Positions 8,549-17,769 of a DNA stretch of 57,641 nucleotides are shown here, one piece after another (the stretch's first letter is position 1; each line of letters starts with the position of its first letter). This DNA is from Pseudomonadota bacterium (GTDB taxonomy: Bacteria; Myxococcota; Myxococcia; Myxococcales; Anaeromyxobacteraceae), in the NCBI GenBank assembly GCA_023428085.1, contig JAEYZK010000106.1, positions 1 through 57,641 on the forward strand, written 5' to 3'. Under the pieces are notes generated by a model. The model did no database searches, was not told the origin of the DNA, and worked only from the letters and a program-made list of their open reading frames with translations. The position numbers and the translations under genes were made by a program.

Positions 8549-9764
8549 ACATCCGCTCCTCGCCCCGCGGGCTGCACACGCGCCGGTAGGCCTGGAGCGT
8601 GAGGGTCGCGGCCGCGGACCACGACAGCGTGGCCGCGGCGGCGAGGCAACGGGCGCGGGCCGCCGCCCACGCCTCGGGCGCCAGCGCCGCCTCGACGGCC
8701 CGCGCCAGGGCCGCGGGGTCGTCCGGCGGGGCGACCGCTCCGATCCCGTCCCGGCGGACCTGCTCTCCGAGGGCGCCCACGTCGGTGACGACCGCGGGGA
8801 CGCCGTACGCGAGCGCCAGGTGGAGCACGCCGCTCTGCGCGTGGAACTCGGTGTACGGCAGCATCGCGAGCGCCGCCCCGGAGTAGAGCGCGGCGATCTC
8901 CCCCTCGGGGACGAGCCGGTCGCGTACGTCGACGGCGAGCCGCTCCGCGTCGACGCGCTGCCGGATCTCGCGGGCGAAGGCCGGGTCCTCGAACGCGCCC
9001 GCGAGCACGAGCCGCTTCCCGGGGAGGTGCCGGAGCGCGTCGAGCATCAGGTGCAGGCCCTTGTTGCGCCGCATCACGCCGAAGAGGAGCAGGTAGCCGT
9101 CGCCGCGGGGGGGGGAGGCGGCCGCGCCGTGCCCGCTCCAGACGCCGTGCGGGACGGCCACGACCGGCGGCGACCGCGGTCCCAGCTCCCGGACGAGCTG
9201 CTCCTTCAGCCCCTCGGAGTGCACGAAGAGGGTGGCGCACTGCAGCCAGCCGAGCCGCGCGGAGAGGTCGCTGAGCCGCCGCGCCGCCGGGAGGTGATAG
9301 CGGTGCGGCCGCAGGTTGTGGATGGTGGCCACCGGGGCGACGCCGACGGCGCGGGCGCGGCGGAGGTGGAGCGGCGCGCCGAAGGGCGGCTCCTGGTAGT
9401 GCAGGACGTCGACGTCTCCCCGCGCCCGGACCCACCGCAGGACGGCCTCCTCGCGGCGCGCGTAGTGGAGCGTGCGGCCGACGGCCCACTCCACCCGGCT
9501 CCGGAACGTGCGCGCGTCGCGCAGCGGGGGCAGCACGTCCGCGATCTCGTAGGTGGTCCCCCGGAACTCCGGATCGAGGTCGGCGCTCGTGAGGAGCGTC
9601 AGGCCGAGCTCGGACGGCGGCGCGGCCGCGCGGAGCGCGGTCATGAGCTCCCACGTGTAGCGCGGGTGTCCTCCCGACGCGCTCGGGGTCACCATCACCA
9701 CGTGGATCCGCCGCGCCGGCGATCGGCGCCGCGCACCCTCCCGCTGCACGCTCCGCTCGATCAT
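8541..9764 (-). CDS. Glycosyltransferase family 4 (GT-B fold)
   Basis: A 407-residue cytosolic or membrane-associated glycosyltransferase adding one sugar of the repeat unit. The N-terminal half has the HVVMVTPSASGGHPRYTWEL acceptor-side motif. The C-terminal half has FGVMRRNKGLHLMLDAL and an E-x7-E-like region (LPYTEFHAQSGVLHLALAYG), then VVTDVGALGE, as in GT4 enzymes. The first Glu of that region is present, but the usual E-G-F-G pattern is altered to TEFHAQSG. Start ATG 9764 overlaps the flippase stop by 4 bases (ATGA). The frame stays open well upstream, but that sequence lies inside the flippase gene and is not homologous. Donor and acceptor cannot be read from the sequence. Confidence 0.86.
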   Translation of the reverse strand: MIERSVQREGARRRSPARRIHVVMVTPSASGGHPRYTWELMTALRAAAPPSELGLTLLTSADLDPEFRGTTYEIADVLPPLRDARTFRSRVEWAVGRTLHYARREEAVLRWVRARGDVDVLHYQEPPFGAPLHLRRARAVGVAPVATIHNLRPHRYHLPAARRLSDLSARLGWLQCATLFVHSEGLKEQLVRELGPRSPPVVAVPHGVWSGHGAAASPPRGDGYLLLFGVMRRNKGLHLMLDALRHLPGKRLVLAGAFEDPAFAREIRQRVDAERLAVDVRDRLVPEGEIAALYSGAALAMLPYTEFHAQSGVLHLALAYGVPAVVTDVGALGEQVRRDGIGAVAPPDDPAALARAVEAALAPEAWAAARARCLAAAATLSWSAAATLTLQAYRRVCSPRGEERMYG

Positions 9765-11344
9765 GACGACACGCTCCCCATCCGCGCCCAGGCCGCCGCG
9801 GCGCGGGACGACACCGCCTCGCGCACCTCCCGGTCGAGCAGCCGCCACGCCGCCGCGCCCGCCGCCCCGAGCGCCAGCGCCGTCCAGGCCAGCCGCAGCG
9901 CGAGCGGCACGGGGGCCGAGGCGCCGGCGATCGCGACCGCACCGACGCCGACGAACAGGGCGTACAGCCGGCCCACGCGCCCGCGGGTGCCGAGCACCCG
10001 GCTCGCCATCCACGCGAGCGCCGCCCCGTCGACGGTCGCGCGGATCAGGCTCGCGAGCGCCGCGCCCTCGATGCCCCACCGGTGGATCAGGACCCCGGCG
10101 ATCCCGAGGTAGATCGGGATCTCGACCGCGCGGAGCCGGCCCGTCCAGCGCGCCAGGCCGGCGCTCTGGACGACGGAGAACGCGTGCCAGGCCATGCAGT
10201 CCATGAAGGTGGCGAGCGCGATGATCCGCGCGGCGCGGCCGCCCTGGGCGGCGAACTCGTGGCCGAGCCACGCGTCCAGCGCCTCGGGCGCGACGGCGGC
10301 GAGGCCGGTCAGGACGGGGAGCACCGCGCCGGCGATGAGGAGGAGCCCGCGGTTGGCCAGCCGGGCGGCCCGGGGCGGGTCGCCCTGCAGGGCCTGCGCG
10401 ATCACGGGGAACAGCACCTGGACGACGGCCCCCGGGATGACGGTGACGCGCGAGAGGAGCTCTGCGGGCGTTGCGTAGAACGCCACCGCCGAGAGCGCCG
10501 TCAGCGACCCGAGGAAGTAGCGCTCGGCCTGGGCGAACAGCGGCCCGGGCACGTGCGAGACCGTCACCCACCCGCCGTACGCGAGCACGCCGCGCATCCC
10601 GCGCGCGCAGAGCTGCGGCCTCCGCATCGCGGGGAGGACGTCGAGGACGAACACGAGCAGGACGAGCGTCGCGGCGCCCCGCAGCAGCACCAGGGCCGAG
10701 ACGACCGCCAGCAACGAGGCTCCGAGCTGGAGGAGGACGGCCGGGAGGATCAGGTTGAGGAGCGTGACCGGGATGTTGACCCGGTTGGTGAGCTCGAACC
10801 GGCCGAACGCCTCCAGGACGCCGCGCAGCCCCGAGGAGAGCATCACCGACGGCACCGAGAGGGCGAGGATGCGGAGCGCGGAGGCGGTCTCGGCCCGGAG
10901 CGCGCCGTCTCCGTGCGCGAGGCTCTCGGCCACCGCCCCCGCGAAGCCCCAGGCCGCCGCCCCCGCGCAGGCGCTGAGCGCGAGGATCGCGGCGAGGGAG
11001 GTCCAGACCACGGACGCCTCGCGGCGGGCGTCCTGCTCCTCGCGGACCGCGAGGAAGCGGGTCAGGGCGCGGCCGATCCCGAGATCGAGGATGCCGACCG
11101 CGTTGATGAACACCCACGCGAGCGACAGCACCCCGAAGCGCGCCGGCCCGAGCCCGCCGGCGACGACGCGGATGCAGAACACCGCGACGAGCGCCGGCGC
11201 GAGCGCGCCGACGAGGTTGAGCGCGACGCCGCGCCGGATGGCGCGCGCCCCGATGGTGCGCGATCCGGGCGCGCCGTCCGCGATCTGCGAAGGAGGGCTC
11301 GTCAAGCGCGGTACGGGGGGAAGAAGCCTGCGTTCGGAGCCCAT
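9761..11344 (-). CDS. Polysaccharide flippase (Wzx/MATE-like)
   Basis: A 527-residue polytopic protein of about 12-14 hydrophobic segments belonging to the polysaccharide biosynthesis (PST/MOP) flippases. These turn undecaprenyl-linked repeat units across the inner membrane. The motif region ALVAVFCIRVVAGGLGPARFG near residue 50 and an Arg-rich second loop fit the family. Two starts compete: ATG 11344, which overlaps the upstream gene by 43 bases, and TTG 11305, which makes a 4-base TTGA overlap like the other junctions of this run but has no clear ribosome site. I give the ATG. Both leave the membrane domain intact. Confidence 0.87.
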   Translation of the reverse strand: MGSERRLLPPVPRLTSPPSQIADGAPGSRTIGARAIRRGVALNLVGALAPALVAVFCIRVVAGGLGPARFGVLSLAWVFINAVGILDLGIGRALTRFLAVREEQDARREASVVWTSLAAILALSACAGAAAWGFAGAVAESLAHGDGALRAETASALRILALSVPSVMLSSGLRGVLEAFGRFELTNRVNIPVTLLNLILPAVLLQLGASLLAVVSALVLLRGAATLVLLVFVLDVLPAMRRPQLCARGMRGVLAYGGWVTVSHVPGPLFAQAERYFLGSLTALSAVAFYATPAELLSRVTVIPGAVVQVLFPVIAQALQGDPPRAARLANRGLLLIAGAVLPVLTGLAAVAPEALDAWLGHEFAAQGGRAARIIALATFMDCMAWHAFSVVQSAGLARWTGRLRAVEIPIYLGIAGVLIHRWGIEGAALASLIRATVDGAALAWMASRVLGTRGRVGRLYALFVGVGAVAIAGASAPVPLALRLAWTALALGAAGAAAWRLLDREVREAVSSRAAAAWARMGSVSS

Positions 11345-12399
11345 GTCCCCGCGGCGTGCGCCGCGCGGCGCGCGGTGAGCTCCCGCGCCGCCGCGCCGTC
11401 GTGCGTCCAGCAGGCGACGCGGAACGTGACCTCGCCGGCCTTCGTCCACCCGCGCTTGTACCGGTACACGCCGTCCCCGGGCTGGTATCCGCCGCCGAGC
11501 ACGTAGCGGCGGAGCCCCGCGGCCTGCGCCCACCGGGCCACGTGGTGCTTGACGAGGTAGTTGGGCCCGGCGTCGAACGCCTCGGTCAGCGTGCCGCCCA
11601 GGAAGTAGTACGCGTGATCGGCCGAGCGCAGGACCAGATCCGACGAGACGACCCGGTCGCCGTCGAGGGCGTGGAAGAACACGTACTGGCCGGGGAGGCG
11701 ATCCCGGATCGCCTCGAAGAACGGACGGGGGAAGTAGTACCAGTCGCCGGCGGCGTGCCGGTTCATCGTGTGCTCGTAGACCGCGACGAACCCGTCCAGG
11801 CGGCGCCCCTCGGCGTCCTCCTCCACGCGCAGCCCGGAGCGCTCGGCCACCCGGATCCAGCGGCGCACGCGGGTGTCGTAGCCGCGCCACAGGGCTTCTT
11901 CGTCCCCGGCCAGGGGGATCGCGATGTTCGGGGCGCGGTCCTCGACCCCGCCCGGCAGCGGCGCGAGCTGCTCGGGGAAGAGCGAGAGGCGCACGAAGCT
12001 GGTGACCACCTGGAGGTCCGCGCACCACTCGGCGTGCCGCCGCCAGAACGCGGCCGCGTCGGGGACGCCCCACGCGTAGGGGCCGCCGTAGCCGTACGGG
12101 CTGATCGCGTCCCAGCGGCGCTCCCCGGGCGACGCCCAGGGCTCGGCGGCGAGCGGCCGGAGGAGGAGCGGGAACAGGATGCCGCCCCCTTCGTCCTCCC
12201 CGGCGACGCAGAAGATCCGGTCGCATGGGCGCGCGAAGAGCCGGGCGTACTCGGGGTGGGCCGACACCTCGCGGCCCGGCCACCGGCGCCAGAGGTCGAG
12301 CCACGCGGCGCGCCCGGCCGGGGTCGCGGCGTCGAGCACCGAGAAGCGAGCGGGCGCGCGGCCGGGGGCCGCGGCGAGACCGGCGGAGGACGGGGTCAT
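11302..12399 (-). CDS. FemAB/BioF2-type GNAT acyltransferase
   Basis: A 365-residue protein with the two-lobed GNAT layout of the FemAB-like group often found in capsule and exopolysaccharide loci. Family members transfer acyl or aminoacyl groups to amino sugars or peptides. Recognisable stretches are the YGGPYAWG region (about 121-128), YEHTMNRHAAGDWYYF in the second lobe and the C-terminal LGGGYQPGDGVYRYKRGWTK, a strong family signature. Start ATG 12399 overlaps the aminotransferase stop by 4 bases, so it is translated straight after the EpsN-like enzyme. It could acetylate the amino group that enzyme adds, replacing the missing EpsM/PglD-type acetyltransferase; this is inference. Modifying a later sugar is equally possible. 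Confidence 0.8.
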   Translation of the reverse strand: MTPSSAGLAAAPGRAPARFSVLDAATPAGRAAWLDLWRRWPGREVSAHPEYARLFARPCDRIFCVAGEDEGGGILFPLLLRPLAAEPWASPGERRWDAISPYGYGGPYAWGVPDAAAFWRRHAEWCADLQVVTSFVRLSLFPEQLAPLPGGVEDRAPNIAIPLAGDEEALWRGYDTRVRRWIRVAERSGLRVEEDAEGRRLDGFVAVYEHTMNRHAAGDWYYFPRPFFEAIRDRLPGQYVFFHALDGDRVVSSDLVLRSADHAYYFLGGTLTEAFDAGPNYLVKHHVARWAQAAGLRRYVLGGGYQPGDGVYRYKRGWTKAGEVTFRVACWTHDGAAARELTARRAAHAAGTWAPNAGFFPPYRA

Positions 12400-13580
12400 G
12401 CCGAGGCGGCCTCCGCCGCCGCGGGCGCGATCGCGGGGCGCGCGATCGCAGGGCGGGCGCGGCGGGCGACCCGGCGGATCACGTCGACGACCCGGTCCTG
12501 ATCCGCGAGGGAGAGCGAGCTCGAGCTGGGGAGGCAGATCCCGCGCTCGTACAGATCCTCCGCGACCTCGCCGCCGTAGCGCACGCAGTCGCGGTACAGC
12601 GGCTGGAGGTGCATGGGCTTCCAGACCGGCCGGGCCTCGATGTCCTGCGCGGCCAGCGCCCGGAGGAGATCGTCGCGGTCCGCGCCGAGGGCGTCCTCGT
12701 CGACGCAGAACGCGGAGAGCCAGTGCGTGTGAACCCCGTACGCCGCCTCGGGCATCGGGACGAGGCCCGGGGCGTCGGCGAACGCCGCCCGGTACCGCGC
12801 CTCGACGGCCCGGCGCTGCCGGACGCGATCGTCGAGGACCTCGAGCTGTCCCCGGCCGATCGCCGCGAGCACGTTCGAGAGCCGGTAGTTGTAGCCGAGC
12901 TCGACGTGGTGATACTCGGCGCGAGGCTCCCGGGCCTGGGTGGCCCAGTGGCGCGCGCGGGCGATCCACTCCGGGTCCTGCGCGGCGATCATCCCGCCCC
13001 CGGACGTGGTGATGATCTTGTTCCCGTTGAACGAGAAGGCCGAGACCGCTCCCAGCGTCCCCGCCGGGCGGCCGCGGTACTCCGCCCCGAGCGCCTCGGC
13101 CGCGTCCTCCAGCACCGGGATCGCGGCCCGGCGGCAGACGGCGAGGATGGGGTCCATGTCCGCGACCTGGCCGTAGAGGTGGACCACCACCGCCGCCCGC
13201 GGTCGCTTCCCCCGCGCCAGCCGGTCCTCCACCGCCTCGGCGAGCCGGGCCGGGCTCATCGTCCAGGTGTCGGCGTCGCTGTCCACGAGCACGGGGGTCG
13301 CGCCGAGGTAGCGGATCGGGTTCACGCTCGCCGCGAAGGTGAGGTCGGAGACCAGCACCTCGTCCCCCGGCCCGACGCCCAGGAGGCGCAGACCCAGGTG
13401 GATGGCGGCGGTCCCGCTCGCGACCGCCGCGCAGGGCAGGCCCACGCGCTCCGTGAAGGCACGCTCGAAGGCGTCGAGCTGCGGACCGACGCTGGAGATC
13501 CAGTTGGAGGCGAACGCCTCCTGGACGTACCGGGCCTCCGCCCCGCTCATGTGAGGAACCGAAAGGTACACCCGCCCCAT
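12396..13580 (-). CDS. PLP-dependent nucleotide-sugar aminotransferase (DegT/DnrJ/EryC1; EpsN/PglE-like)
   Basis: A 394-residue fold-type I aminotransferase predicted to convert the UDP-4-keto-6-deoxy sugar to the 4-amino sugar. It opens YLSVPHMSGAEARYVQEAF, then SNWISSVGP, SGTAAIHLGLRLL (56-68), DTWTMSP (104-110) and FNGNKIITTSGGGM with PLP lysine Lys188. These stretches match Bacillus subtilis EpsN from memory nearly word for word, which is stronger than general DegT resemblance. ATG 13580 is preceded by GGGGAGA at suitable spacing and is the first gene of the leftward run ending with the polymerase. Its partners would be the dehydratase at 839-2791 and the initiating transferase at 19571-20227. 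Confidence 0.92.
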   Translation of the reverse strand: MGRVYLSVPHMSGAEARYVQEAFASNWISSVGPQLDAFERAFTERVGLPCAAVASGTAAIHLGLRLLGVGPGDEVLVSDLTFAASVNPIRYLGATPVLVDSDADTWTMSPARLAEAVEDRLARGKRPRAAVVVHLYGQVADMDPILAVCRRAAIPVLEDAAEALGAEYRGRPAGTLGAVSAFSFNGNKIITTSGGGMIAAQDPEWIARARHWATQAREPRAEYHHVELGYNYRLSNVLAAIGRGQLEVLDDRVRQRRAVEARYRAAFADAPGLVPMPEAAYGVHTHWLSAFCVDEDALGADRDDLLRALAAQDIEARPVWKPMHLQPLYRDCVRYGGEVAEDLYERGICLPSSSSLSLADQDRVVDVIRRVARRARPAIARPAIAPAAAEAASA

Positions 13581-13799
13581 GCGACGTCTCCCCTCCGTCA
13601 CCGCGCGCGCCGGGGCGGTGACCTGGCGAAAGGTGGGGGCCGCGCCCGCCTCGCGTGCACTGCCTCGGTGGGCCGCCCGCAGTCCGGCCGCGCGGCGGCC
13701 CCCCGGAGGTGCCGGCGCCTCCCGTTCGAGGGGAGTGCCGAGGGGGCTCCCCCGTGCCCAGAGTTGGGAGCCAAGGCGGCGCCCGCCGCGGAGATCCGC

Positions 13800-15020
13800 A
13801 TGCCCAGCCTGCTCATCGCCACCACCGTCCCCGCGTCGTTCCCGTTCTTCCTGCCCTTCGCCGACCACTTCCGGGCCGCGGGCTGGCGGGTGGACGCGCT
13901 CACCGGCACGCTCGACGGGTTCGACTGGCGCGACCGGTTCGACGCGGTCCACGCGGTCGACTGGTCGCGCGACCCGCTCGCGCTCGGCCGGGTCGCGCGG
14001 GCGGCCGCGCGCGTCCGGGACGTCGTCCAGCGCGGAGGCTACGACATCGTCCACGTCCACACCCCGGTCGCCGCGTTCGTGACGCGGTGGGCGCTCCGGG
14101 AGCTGCGCGCGCACGGGCCGCAGGTCGTCTACACCGCCCACGGGTTCCACTTCCACCGCGGCGGGACTGTGCCGCGCAACGCCGCCTTCCTCGCCCTGGA
14201 GAAGCTCGCGGGGCGCTGGACCGACTGGCTCGTCGTGATCAACCGCGAAGACGAGGCCGCAGCGCGCCGGTTCCGGATCGTCCCGCCGGAGCGCATCCGC
14301 TCCACGCCCGGGATCGGGGTGGACCTGCGCCGGTACGGCCCCGGCGCGGTCGGCGACGAGGAGGTGCGCCGGCTGCGCGCAGAGCTGGGCGTGGGGGACG
14401 CTCCGCTGATCCTGATGGTCGGCGAGCTCGTCCCCGGGAAGCGGCCGGTCGATCTCGTCCAGGCGCTCGCGGCCCTCGCGGCGACGCCGACGCGGGCGAG
14501 GGCGCACCTGCTCTTCGCCGGCCGGGGCCCGCTCGGCGCCGCGGTGATGCGCGAGGCGCACCTGCGCGGCCTGTCGCGCCGCGTGCACCTGCTGGGGATG
14601 CGCTCGGACGTGCCACGTCTGCTGCGCGCGGCGCACGTGCTGGCGCTGCCCTCGGATCGGGAGGGCCTCCCGCGGTGCGTCCTGGAGGCGATGGCGATGG
14701 GGCTTCCGGTCGTCGGGACGCGCGTGCGCGGCACGACCGAGCTCCTCGAGGGCGGCTGCGGGAGGCTCGTGAGCGTCGGCGACGTGGCGGGTCTCGCCGC
14801 GGCGATCCGGGAGGTCCTCGAGTCGCCGGCCGCTGCCGCGGAGCTGGCCGCGCGGGCCCGCGGGCGCGTGGCCGCGTACGACCTGCGGACGGTGATCCGC
14901 CTGCACGAGGACCTCTACGCCGAGGCGCTCGCGCTGCGCGGTCGCACGCCGTCCATGCGTGTGCCGCCCCATCGGACGACGCCGTCGGTGGCGCCGGCGC
15001 GCTCCGCCTCCTCCGGCTGA
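13800..15020 (+). CDS. Glycosyltransferase family 4
   Basis: A 406-residue GT-B enzyme. The N-terminal domain runs LLIATTVPASFPFFLPFADH, followed by the acceptor-side DIVHVHTPVAAF and VYTAHGFHFHRGG. The C-terminal donor domain has MVGELVPGKRPVDLVQAL, then LPSDREGLPRCVLEAMAMGLP, where the E-G-L-P-x4-E motif of GT4 is intact, and VVGTRVRG. The HTPVAAF...TAHGFHFH stretch resembles EpsD/PglA-type enzymes that add the second sugar to an undecaprenyl-linked amino sugar. This would suit the bacillosamine pathway inferred here. Start ATG 13800 follows CGGAGATCC. It is divergent from the aminotransferase across 219 bases, a likely two-way promoter region. Confidence 0.88.
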   Translation: MPSLLIATTVPASFPFFLPFADHFRAAGWRVDALTGTLDGFDWRDRFDAVHAVDWSRDPLALGRVARAAARVRDVVQRGGYDIVHVHTPVAAFVTRWALRELRAHGPQVVYTAHGFHFHRGGTVPRNAAFLALEKLAGRWTDWLVVINREDEAAARRFRIVPPERIRSTPGIGVDLRRYGPGAVGDEEVRRLRAELGVGDAPLILMVGELVPGKRPVDLVQALAALAATPTRARAHLLFAGRGPLGAAVMREAHLRGLSRRVHLLGMRSDVPRLLRAAHVLALPSDREGLPRCVLEAMAMGLPVVGTRVRGTTELLEGGCGRLVSVGDVAGLAAAIREVLESPAAAAELAARARGRVAAYDLRTVIRLHEDLYAEALALRGRTPSMRVPPHRTTPSVAPARSASSG

Positions 15021-15309
15021 CGCAGATCTCGCGGGCCGCCGGGAGGAATCCGCGTCGTATCGGGGGGTTGAGCGGCGGCCTTCTTTGGCACCGTCGACGG
15101 GCCGCGATCCCTCGTGTACAGGTGCGTCTGCACTCCGCGTCCCGTCGTTCGCGGGCGGCCGATCGGCCCGCCCCGCGGCTTCATCGGCGTTCACCCGGGG
15201 TGGCGGCCCGACGGCCGGAAGGTCTGCGGCATCAAGAGAACGCCGTGGCGCGGCGCCGGCGATTCGCCGTCCCACGCAGCGCCCGGCGCACGCACGCGTG
15301 GAGGCAGTC

Positions 15310-17661
15310 ATGAACACCAGGATCTCGCTCGCCTGCTCGGCCCTGATCGGCCTCGCCCTCGCCGGTGGCTGCGGGTCGGAGCCGGAGGCGCCGGCGGGTG
15401 ACGCCGCTGCCCCGGCCGCCCTGACCTTCTCCGCTGCTCCGATCGTCGGCGTGCAGTCGCAGCGGTGCGTGGACATCAGCGGGCAGTCCACGGCCAACGG
15501 GGCGCAGGCGCAGCTCTGGGACTGCAACGGCGGGACCAACCAGTCGTGGACCTTCGACGCAAGCCAGCGGCTCGTGGTCTACGGGAGCAAGTGCCTCCAG
15601 CCCTCGGGCGGCGCCACCGCCGCCGGGACCGCGGCCGTGATCGGGGACTGCGCGGACCAGGCCGGCCAGCGCTGGAACGTCAACGCGGACGGCACCATCA
15701 CCAACGCGCAGTCCGGGCTCTGCCTGGACGCCAACGGCGCGGGGACCGCGAACGGGACCCGGCTCATCCTCTGGACCTGCGGGACGGGCGCGAACCAGCG
15801 GTGGACCGTGTCGGGCGCGGTGAGCGACGCGGCGGTGTCCCTGAACGCGGGCGGCGCGGCCTCCGGGGCGTTCGCCGCCGACGCGGGGTTCACGGGCGGG
15901 AGCACGTACGCGACGACCGCGGCGATCGACACGTCGCTCGTGCCCGCGCCCGCGCCCCCGGCGGCGGTGTTCCAGACCGAGCGGTACGGCGAGTTCACGT
16001 ACACGGTCGGGAGCCGGACGCCGGGCTCGGCGCAGACGGTGACGCTGTACTTCGCGGAGAGCTACTGGACGGCGGCCGGGCAGCGCACGTTCAACGTGGC
16101 GATCAACGGGGCGACGGTGCTGACGGCGTTCGACATCTTCGCGGCGGCGGGCGGAGCGCGCAGGGCGATCGCCCGCTCCTTCGAGACGGCGGCCAGCGCC
16201 AGCGGCCAGGTGGTGATCCAGTTCGCCCGCGCGGGCGGCCCGGACAACCCGAAGGTCTCCGGGATCACGGTCACCGCCGGCGGCACGCCGCCGCCGCCGC
16301 CGCCGCCGCCGCCCCCGCCGCCGCCCGCCGGGCAGATCCAGGGCGTCAACTGGGCCGACCAGCGCGACAACTTCGTCAACGGCGTCCTCTACGTGTCCGG
16401 GCTGGGCGCCTCGGACACCTACGCCTCGGCGTCCACGGTCGCCTCCCGCGTGGTGGGGCAGCTCTACGCGATCTCGGGCGCCAACACCGTCCGCCTGCCG
16501 ATCAACGAGCCGACGATCAGCAGCTACTGGTCCACCTACACCGGGGCGATCGACGCCGCGCTCACCCAGGGAAGGGTGATCCTCGCCTACTGGGCCTACA
16601 CCGGCGGCAGGCCGCAGAACATGACCGCGTTCTACGCCATGTGGGACCGGGTCGTGGCCCGGTACGGCGGCGACGCCAACGCGTACTTCGAGGTCATCAA
16701 CGAGCCGCACGGCTACGGCGCAGCCGACCTGACCAACCTGTACAACGAGTGGCTCAACCGCTACCCGAGCGTGCCGCGCGGCCGGGTGATCCTCGACGGC
16801 GCCGGCCTCGCCCAGGACGCCACCTCGGTCGGCCGCGACGCGCGCCTGAACGGGACGCTGATCGCGGTCCACGACTACTCGTTCTTCGCGGGCTACGAGA
16901 GCGAGAACGAGTGGGCGAACCACATCGGCGGCTACATCGGCGCGTACGCCAGCCGCGTGGTCGTGACCGAGTGGGGCGGTCCGATGGGCCCAGGCTCGAA
17001 GGACGGCGTCTCCTACGACACCATCGACTACAGCATCCCCAGCGGATCGTTCTTCGCCGACTACGTCCGCGGGGTCAGCAGCAAGCTGCGGTCCCTCGGC
17101 GTCGGGAGCGTGTACTGGCCGGGCCTGCGTGACGGCGACTGGTACAGCCTGGCCCGGAAGACCGGCACGGGCGCGAACATCAACCTGACCCTGGTGAACC
17201 CCTCCGGCCTGGGTCGCATCCAGTACGCGTGGGGCATCGGGAGCGGGGGCGGGACGTACGTGCGCATCCGCAACACGGCCACCGGGCTCTACCTGGACGG
17301 CATGGGCAGCACCAGCAGCGGCGCCGACGCGGGGCAGTCGAGCGCGGCGACCAGCACCAGCACCCAGTGGGTGATCGAGAACCTCGACAACGGCGTCAAG
17401 ATCCGCAACCGCGCGACCGGCCTCTACCTCGACGGCGCCGGGCGCACCGCCAACGGCGCCAACGTCGGGCAGTGGAGCGCCTCCACCAGCGCGGCGCAGC
17501 AGTGGTCGGTGCTCACGGACGCCAACTCCGTGCTCGTCCGCAACCGCGCGACCAACCTGTACCTCGACGGCATGGGTCGCACGGCGAGCGGCTCCCTGGC
17601 GGGGCAGTACGCAGGCTCCGCGAGCGCGAACCAGCGGTGGAGGATCGTGGCCGCGGAGTGA
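15310..17661 (+). CDS. Exported glycoside hydrolase (GH5-like) with ricin-B lectin and malectin-like domains
   Basis: A 783-residue modular lipoprotein. The signal peptide MNTRISLACSALIGLALAGG ends in lipobox LAGGC. An R-type lectin domain follows (about 40-170, with repeated Q-x-W motifs such as NQSW, GQRW and NQRW), then a malectin/CBM-like beta-sandwich (about 175-325), 13 prolines and a (beta/alpha)8 glycosidase. The acid/base Glu lies in FEVINEPHGY (Glu465) and the nucleophile in VVTEWGG (Glu554), as in clan GH-A family 5. The C-terminus is a second ricin-like lectin with repeats of RNRATGLYLDG. The reach of a lectin-armed endo-glycanase suggests processing of its own or foreign beta-glycans at the cell surface. 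No clear promoter was found in the 289 bases upstream. Confidence 0.87.
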   Translation: MNTRISLACSALIGLALAGGCGSEPEAPAGDAAAPAALTFSAAPIVGVQSQRCVDISGQSTANGAQAQLWDCNGGTNQSWTFDASQRLVVYGSKCLQPSGGATAAGTAAVIGDCADQAGQRWNVNADGTITNAQSGLCLDANGAGTANGTRLILWTCGTGANQRWTVSGAVSDAAVSLNAGGAASGAFAADAGFTGGSTYATTAAIDTSLVPAPAPPAAVFQTERYGEFTYTVGSRTPGSAQTVTLYFAESYWTAAGQRTFNVAINGATVLTAFDIFAAAGGARRAIARSFETAASASGQVVIQFARAGGPDNPKVSGITVTAGGTPPPPPPPPPPPPPAGQIQGVNWADQRDNFVNGVLYVSGLGASDTYASASTVASRVVGQLYAISGANTVRLPINEPTISSYWSTYTGAIDAALTQGRVILAYWAYTGGRPQNMTAFYAMWDRVVARYGGDANAYFEVINEPHGYGAADLTNLYNEWLNRYPSVPRGRVILDGAGLAQDATSVGRDARLNGTLIAVHDYSFFAGYESENEWANHIGGYIGAYASRVVVTEWGGPMGPGSKDGVSYDTIDYSIPSGSFFADYVRGVSSKLRSLGVGSVYWPGLRDGDWYSLARKTGTGANINLTLVNPSGLGRIQYAWGIGSGGGTYVRIRNTATGLYLDGMGSTSSGADAGQSSAATSTSTQWVIENLDNGVKIRNRATGLYLDGAGRTANGANVGQWSASTSAAQQWSVLTDANSVLVRNRATNLYLDGMGRTASGSLAGQYAGSASANQRWRIVAAE
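16288..16326 (+). repeat. CCG microsatellite encoding 13 prolines
   Basis: An almost pure run of CCG triplets with a single CCC, between the malectin-like and glycosidase domains. Slippage would change linker length without shifting the frame. Confidence 0.85.
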
Positions 17662-17714
17662 GCGGGTCCAGGCGCCCGCGGAACGCTCCCCTGGCGTGCT
17701 CGTCCGGCATCTTC

Positions 17715-17720
17715 TACGAT
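17715..17720 (+). promoter_or_regulatory. Possible -10 element before the CBM9-like lipoprotein
   Basis: TACGAT lies about 50 bases upstream of the start, between two co-oriented genes. It resembles the TANNNT boxes before hupB-like and mnmA genes in this window. The matching -35 position reads TGGCGT, a poor match. Confidence 0.3.
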
Positions 17721-17769
17721 GGCCCGAGCCGGCCTCGACGCCGGCCACGAACCCGGAGGGAGATCGACG

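Noticed and set aside
15021..15309. TTTGGCACC in the glycosidase upstream region, considered as a sigma-54 -24 element
   Set aside because: The required GC is not present 10 bases on, so the spacing rule fails.
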